Shown here piece after piece: positions 5,796 to 8,914 of a stretch of DNA of 8,914 nt. The notes below the pieces were generated by a model. The model worked only from the letters and a program-made list of their open reading frames with translations, was not told the origin of the DNA and did no database searches. Origin of the DNA: an uncultured Bacilli bacterium (GTDB lineage Bacteria > Bacillota_I > Bacilli_A > RF39 > UBA660); assembly GCA_947588865.1 (NCBI GenBank), contig CANPYQ010000046.1, positions 1 to 8,914 on the forward strand, written 5' to 3'. A program made the position numbers and the translations under genes. Numbering within the stretch: position 1 is the first letter of the stretch; the number at the start of each line of letters is the position of its first letter.

Positions 5796-7022
5796 ATGTC
5801 AGAAATTGAAAAATTAGATAGAAAATATGCGCAATTGTTGCTTCATAAATGTTTATGCTTTAAAAATACGGATACTTTATTAATTCAATATATGACACAT
5901 GAACATGATGATTTTGTTAAAATAATTATTGAAGAAGCAAAGAAAATGAATATAAAAGATATATTATTGTGTTGTAATGATAGCGATGAAATACATCAAT
6001 ATTTAGTTAACACAGAAGTTGATGAAATTGAATTGAATTCACTAATTGATAGAAGTTTATGGGACGAAGTTGCAAAAAAACATGGAAGTATATTACATAT
6101 TAATACATTTATACCTAATCTGATGGGTGATATTGATTCTAAAAAAATAAGTAAGATGAATCAAGTTGTTGCGCCTACATTTAGCTACTATAGAGCGAAT
6201 CTTAAATATAATTTCCCTTGGGTAATATGTGCATATCCAAATAAAAGATGGGCAGAATTCTTGTTTAGTGATGACATCAACGCATATTTAAAACTATATG
6301 ATTATATAATGAAGATGTGTATGATTAATAGTGAAAATCCCTTAAAATCATGGGATAAGTATATTAGTGAAATAAACGAATATAAAGAAAAACTTCAAAA
6401 TATGAAAATAAATAAATTATCTTATAAAAATAATTTGGGTACTGACTTTGAAATTGGGTTTCCTAAAGATTATAAATGGATTAATTTAGATAAAAGAGAT
6501 AATTATGGTAATTCAATTATAGTTAATATGCCTAGTTATGAAATTTTTACTACTCCAGACTATAGAACTGCAAATGGTATAGTTTTTAATAGCAGGCCAT
6601 TGGTATTTAATGATAATATTATTGATGGCTTTTATATAGAATTTAAAGATGGTGTTGCTATTAGTTACAAAGCAAAAATTGGTAATGACATTTTAAAAGA
6701 ATTAATTGAAAATTATAAAAATTCAAATCGACTTGGAGAAGTAGCTTTAGTTAACAATAATTCACCAATATCTAATACTGGAATAGTATTTTATAATACA
6801 CTATTCGATGAAAATGCTTCTTGTCATTTGGCACTCGGCAGAGGCAACGCAAGTACAATTAATTATTATCAAAATTTAACACAAGAAGAACTTGATAAAG
6901 TTGGAATAAATAATTCAAATGTCCATGTTGATTTTATGATTGGGACACCAGATTTAGAAATTGTTGCCGATACACCAAAGGGGAAAAAGTTAATTTTAAA
7001 AAGAGGAAATTTTAATATTTAA
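5796..7022 (+). CDS. M29-family metallo-aminopeptidase (AmpS/PepS/aminopeptidase T)
   Basis: A 408-residue cytosolic protein, the usual length for family M29 leucyl-type aminopeptidases, which use two metal ions to release N-terminal residues from peptides. The N-terminal half matches the family fold (VVAPTFSYYRANLKYNFPWVICAYPNKRWA, residues 124-153). The metal ligands follow at family positions: E249 in PSYEIFTTP, E315 in RLGEVALV, H344 in DENASCHLALG, and H377 and D379 in NVHVDFMIGTPDLEI. The catalytic Tyr expected seven residues after H344 (HxALGxAY) is Asn351 here (HLALGRGN). The start has AGAGGTG and its own promoter. It is a single-gene unit bounded downstream by the hairpin at 7038-7068, which faces the tRNA. 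Likely role is peptide use for nutrition or recycling. The missing Tyr leaves activity in doubt, although all metal ligands are kept. Confidence 0.9.
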   Translation: MSEIEKLDRKYAQLLLHKCLCFKNTDTLLIQYMTHEHDDFVKIIIEEAKKMNIKDILLCCNDSDEIHQYLVNTEVDEIELNSLIDRSLWDEVAKKHGSILHINTFIPNLMGDIDSKKISKMNQVVAPTFSYYRANLKYNFPWVICAYPNKRWAEFLFSDDINAYLKLYDYIMKMCMINSENPLKSWDKYISEINEYKEKLQNMKINKLSYKNNLGTDFEIGFPKDYKWINLDKRDNYGNSIIVNMPSYEIFTTPDYRTANGIVFNSRPLVFNDNIIDGFYIEFKDGVAISYKAKIGNDILKELIENYKNSNRLGEVALVNNNSPISNTGIVFYNTLFDENASCHLALGRGNASTINYYQNLTQEELDKVGINNSNVHVDFMIGTPDLEIVADTPKGKKLILKRGNFNI

Positions 7023-7037
7023 AAATAGTAATATATT

Positions 7038-7068
7038 AAAAAAACTCGAACCATAATGGTTCGAGTTT
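7038..7068 (-). terminator. Terminator of tRNA-Met, possibly bidirectional
   Basis: Perfect 11-base stem: AAACTCGAACC (7042-7052) pairs with GGTTCGAGTTT (7058-7068), loop ATAAT. Read on the minus strand it is followed by a seven-T run (A-run 7038-7044), ending the tRNA transcript. For the plus-strand aminopeptidase gene it gives the same hairpin but only three T. Confidence 0.85.
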
Positions 7069-7078
7069 CCTATCAATC

Positions 7079-7155
7079 TGGTAGCGACGGGGAGATTCGA
7101 ACTCTCGACACCATGGGTATGAACCATGTGCTCTAGCCAACTGAGCTACATCGCC
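7079..7155 (-). tRNA. tRNA-Met (anticodon CAT, elongator type)
   Basis: Read on the minus strand, the 77 bases fold as a full cloverleaf. The acceptor arm GGCGATG pairs with CGTCGCT (with G1-U72), the D-arm is AGCTCAGTTGGCTAGAGCA, and the anticodon stem CATGG/CCATG holds the loop TTCATAC (anticodon CAT). The T-arm has GAGAGTTCGAATCTC and the 3' end is encoded A-CCA. The G1-U72 pair and CTACCA end match the B. subtilis elongator tRNA-Met as I recall it. The initiator is unlikely because it has a mismatched 1-72 pair and three G-C pairs in the anticodon stem. A CAT anticodon modified to lysidine (tRNA-Ile2) cannot be fully excluded by eye. It is a single-tRNA unit with its own promoter and terminator. 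Confidence 0.95.
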
Positions 7156-7169
7156 ATAAGAACAAACTA

Positions 7170-7198
7170 ATTATAACAAATAACTTTTTTTTTTGCAA
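7170..7198 (-). promoter_or_regulatory. Promoter of tRNA-Met
   Basis: On the minus strand, TTGCAA (7198-7193) and TATAAT (7175-7170) are 17 bases apart, with TGT directly before the -10 (extended form). Start is expected near 7163, about eight bases before the mature tRNA 5' end. Confidence 0.75.
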
Positions 7199-7270
7199 TA
7201 CTTTTTCATTAATTTATAAATAAATATATGTTATTATATTCGAAAATCATAAGTAGCAAATAACTTTTTT
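7177..7270. repeat. Direct repeat of 14 bases, two copies
   Basis: CAAATAACTTTTTT occurs at 7177-7190 and again at 7257-7270, 80 bases apart. The first copy is the spacer of the tRNA promoter; the second has no -10 next to it. In AT-rich DNA this may be chance. Confidence 0.45.
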
Positions 7271-7435
7271 ATTATAAGACAAAATATTGTCATACATATT
7301 TTAATTTAGTAGTTATATATATTAAACATGTGAAAAGGATTAGATATTCATTAATGCATAAAATATGTTATAGATGTTTGAGTGAAAAGTTAGTTTTCTA
7401 ACATATAATTTAGCTAGAAAACATATATAATTTTG
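7199..7435. other. Non-coding spacer between tRNA-Met and the DUF308 gene
   Basis: No gene or RNA recognised. It contains the second copy of the 14-base repeat (7257-7270) and an inverted repeat GTTTTCTA (7393-7400)/TAGAAAAC (7415-7422) with a 14-base loop and no T-run. The hairpin lies just upstream of the promoter at 7436-7465, so it could be an operator, but nothing else supports that. Confidence 0.4.
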
Positions 7436-7465
7436 TTGCCATCATTGTATTTCATATGATATAAT
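7436..7465 (+). promoter_or_regulatory. Promoter of the DUF308-papain-like gene
   Basis: -35 TTGCCA (7436-7441; five of six consensus bases) and extended -10 TGATATAAT (TATAAT 7460-7465), spacer 18. Start expected near 7472, leaving only about 12 bases before ATG 7484, so the leader is very short. Confidence 0.7.
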
Positions 7466-7483
7466 ATATTTGGATGTGTTAAT

Positions 7484-8788
7484 ATGTATGTAAAAAAGAA
7501 AGAGATAAATTTATTAAGTAATTTTATTTCAGGTATTGGTATAATTATTTTAGGAATTATAGTAATTATTTTAAGCATAGACATGTATACGAAAGTTGTA
7601 CATTTAATAGCCAGCATATTCTTTATATATGGATTATCTAAATTAATTAATTTTTTACTAAATAAGAAAATAGTTACTAATAGTCAAAATTTACTTTCTA
7701 TCTTTGCTAATATTTTATTAGGAATTATATTCTTTATATTTCCAAAATTACCACTTTCTATATTGCCAATCATATTTTCAATTTATCTTTTATTTAATGC
7801 TGTTGTAAAGTTTATAAATTATATTATACTCAAAGAAATAAATTTAAAAGCAAGATTTAAGGATTTATTTTTTGGTGTATTTTTTTTTATGTTTTCTATG
7901 TTATTTTTATTTTATCCAATTGATAGATTAAGTATATTTATAGTTATAATTGGTATATACTGTATAGTTCTTGGAATAAGTAGAATATATGAATTTGTTG
8001 CTGATATACTATCAGAAAAATACAAATTAAAAATTAAAAAGAAACTTAGAGTTTCACTTCCAGCTATAATTGAAGTATTAATACCAAAAAGGGCACTAAA
8101 ATCAATTAATAAATATATAGAATATATAACAAGTGAAAGTGAAATTAAAGAAGTAGACTCTGAGTTAAAAGTATTTATACATTTGTCAAAATATGGTTTT
8201 AACCAATTTGGTCATATGGATATTATGTTTGAAAATAAAATATATTCTTATGGTAACTATGATAAGTCAAGTGAAAAATTATTTTCTACTTTAGGGGATG
8301 GAGTATTATTTATTGTTAATAATAAACAAAAATATATTGAATTTTGTATAAAAAACAGTAAAAAAACTATAGTTGAGTATGGTATTAAATTAACTACTAA
8401 AGAAAAAGATAAAATAAAAATGGAATTAGATAAATTATTTTTAGATACTTATATTTGGGAGCCTCCAATTGTAAGAAAAAAAGATAAAATAAATAATAAT
8501 AAAATTATAAAATACAAGGATTATGCCAGTAAATTGTATAGTAATACTAATGCTAAATTTTATAAATTTAATGATGGGAAATATAAAACTTATTTTGTTT
8601 TAGGAGTTAACTGTAGTTATTTTTCAGATAAACTTATGAGGGATTGCGTTTTTGAAGTACTAAAATTAGTAGGAATAATATCTCCTGGTACATATTATGA
8701 ATATCTAGAGGAAATTTATAGGAAAAGAAATAGTAAGGTTGTATCAAAAAAGATTTATAATAAAGAAAACGTTTTTAAAGATGAATGA
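7484..8788 (+). CDS. HdeD/DUF308-like membrane protein fused to a permuted papain-like domain
   Basis: A 434-residue protein in two parts. Residues about 9-175 are six closely packed hydrophobic segments with GIxxxxLGIIxxI-type repeats (ISGIGIIILGIIVII, ANILLGIIFFIFP, GIYCIVLGISRIYEF), the style of HdeD/DUF308 acid-stress membrane proteins. Residues about 180-434 are soluble and basic. They carry FGHMDIMF (H244), GDGVLFIV (271-278) and GVNCSYFSDKLM (C377). The order His first, then N-C-x-x-F, resembles permuted papain-fold enzymes (DUF4105, LRAT and permuted NlpC/P60). Function is unknown; a membrane-anchored peptidase, amidase or acyltransferase is possible. The N-terminus has no signal peptide beyond the first helix. 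The start has only a weak GGATGTG and a very short leader. The fold assignment of the C-terminal half is inference from two motifs. The gene stands alone, with no partner gene next to it. Confidence 0.72.
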   Translation: MYVKKKEINLLSNFISGIGIIILGIIVIILSIDMYTKVVHLIASIFFIYGLSKLINFLLNKKIVTNSQNLLSIFANILLGIIFFIFPKLPLSILPIIFSIYLLFNAVVKFINYIILKEINLKARFKDLFFGVFFFMFSMLFLFYPIDRLSIFIVIIGIYCIVLGISRIYEFVADILSEKYKLKIKKKLRVSLPAIIEVLIPKRALKSINKYIEYITSESEIKEVDSELKVFIHLSKYGFNQFGHMDIMFENKIYSYGNYDKSSEKLFSTLGDGVLFIVNNKQKYIEFCIKNSKKTIVEYGIKLTTKEKDKIKMELDKLFLDTYIWEPPIVRKKDKINNNKIIKYKDYASKLYSNTNAKFYKFNDGKYKTYFVLGVNCSYFSDKLMRDCVFEVLKLVGIISPGTYYEYLEEIYRKRNSKVVSKKIYNKENVFKDE

Positions 8789-8838
8789 TTTTATTTTTAT
8801 CAAGGAGTTTAATATTTTTTGTATTTATACATAAATTC

Positions 8839-8914
8839 TTAAAAATTTTCAAGTGAAGTGCAACAAAGACGAGAATAAATGATATCTATTAATGCTGTTT
8901 TATGCCGAGAAAAC
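8839..8914 (-). mobile_element. Possible end of an IS30-like element, running off the window
   Basis: The bases AAGTGAAGTGCAAC (8851-8864) resemble, from memory, the inverted-repeat ends of IS30-family elements. On the minus strand a 24-residue open frame enters from the window edge and stops at 8839-8841. It is too short to recognise as a transposase. The 126 bases after the DUF308 gene hold no other gene. Confidence 0.22.

Noticed and set aside
7393..7422. Inverted repeat upstream of the DUF308 gene as a terminator
   Set aside because: Only eight pairs, a 14-base loop and no T-run on either side; an operator role is unsupported.
1..8914. CRISPR array, prophage genes or toxin-antitoxin pair
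   Set aside because: No regularly spaced repeats, phage structural genes or small paired frames with ribosome sites were seen.

Overview
The window is very AT-rich and looks like a chromosomal segment of a low-GC Bacillota (Firmicutes) bacterium with an endospore-forming ancestry. The main evidence is an adjacent spoIIGA-sigE pair, a PolC-type exonuclease, a 6S RNA of Gram-positive style and a pilin with a type IV prepilin N-terminus. TGG encodes tryptophan and TGA ends at least two genes (3990-3992 and 8786-8788), so the code is the standard bacterial one and not the Mycoplasma code. My guess at the lineage is an uncultured gut Bacilli group or something similar. That is inference from gene style, not something the sequence proves.

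Layout. Positions 1-1022 hold a 5'-truncated pilin-like protein gene. A strong extended -10 promoter then drives a probable 6S RNA (about 1080-1252). The 3' end of that RNA abuts the ribosome binding site of a stand-alone PolC-like 3'-5' exonuclease (1268-1882). A long inverted-repeat terminator (1881-1931) separates this from the sporulation pair spoIIGA (1946-2722) and sigE (2724-3410). Next, from its own promoter, comes a tightly spaced pair: a Tim44-like/zinc-ribbon protein (3456-3992) and glutamate racemase murI (3997-4731). The terminator of murI overlaps its last codons. Positions 4741-5542 hold a decayed membrane-protein gene, possibly a MATE-type transporter. An M29-family aminopeptidase (5796-7022) follows from its own promoter. 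An elongator-type tRNA-Met(CAT) lies on the minus strand (7079-7155) with its own promoter and terminator. The last full gene (7484-8788) fuses an HdeD/DUF308-like membrane domain to a cytosolic or surface domain whose His...Cys motifs resemble permuted papain-like (NlpC/P60, LRAT-type) enzymes. The final 126 bases hold no gene I can support, but may carry the end of an IS30-like element.

How the parts fit. SpoIIGA is the membrane protease that activates pro-sigma-E in the mother cell, and its gene directly precedes the sigE substrate gene. murI supplies D-glutamate for peptidoglycan. The 6S RNA is expected to modulate housekeeping RNA polymerase. The remaining genes are a housekeeping and accessory mixture with no obvious shared pathway. 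All five promoters I can identify carry TGnTATAAT, an extended -10 form. The most unusual protein is the DUF308-papain-like fusion. Other points to check are substitutions at expected active-site positions in three enzymes (SpoIIGA, MurI and the M29 aminopeptidase) and a codon-usage shift inside the pilin gene.
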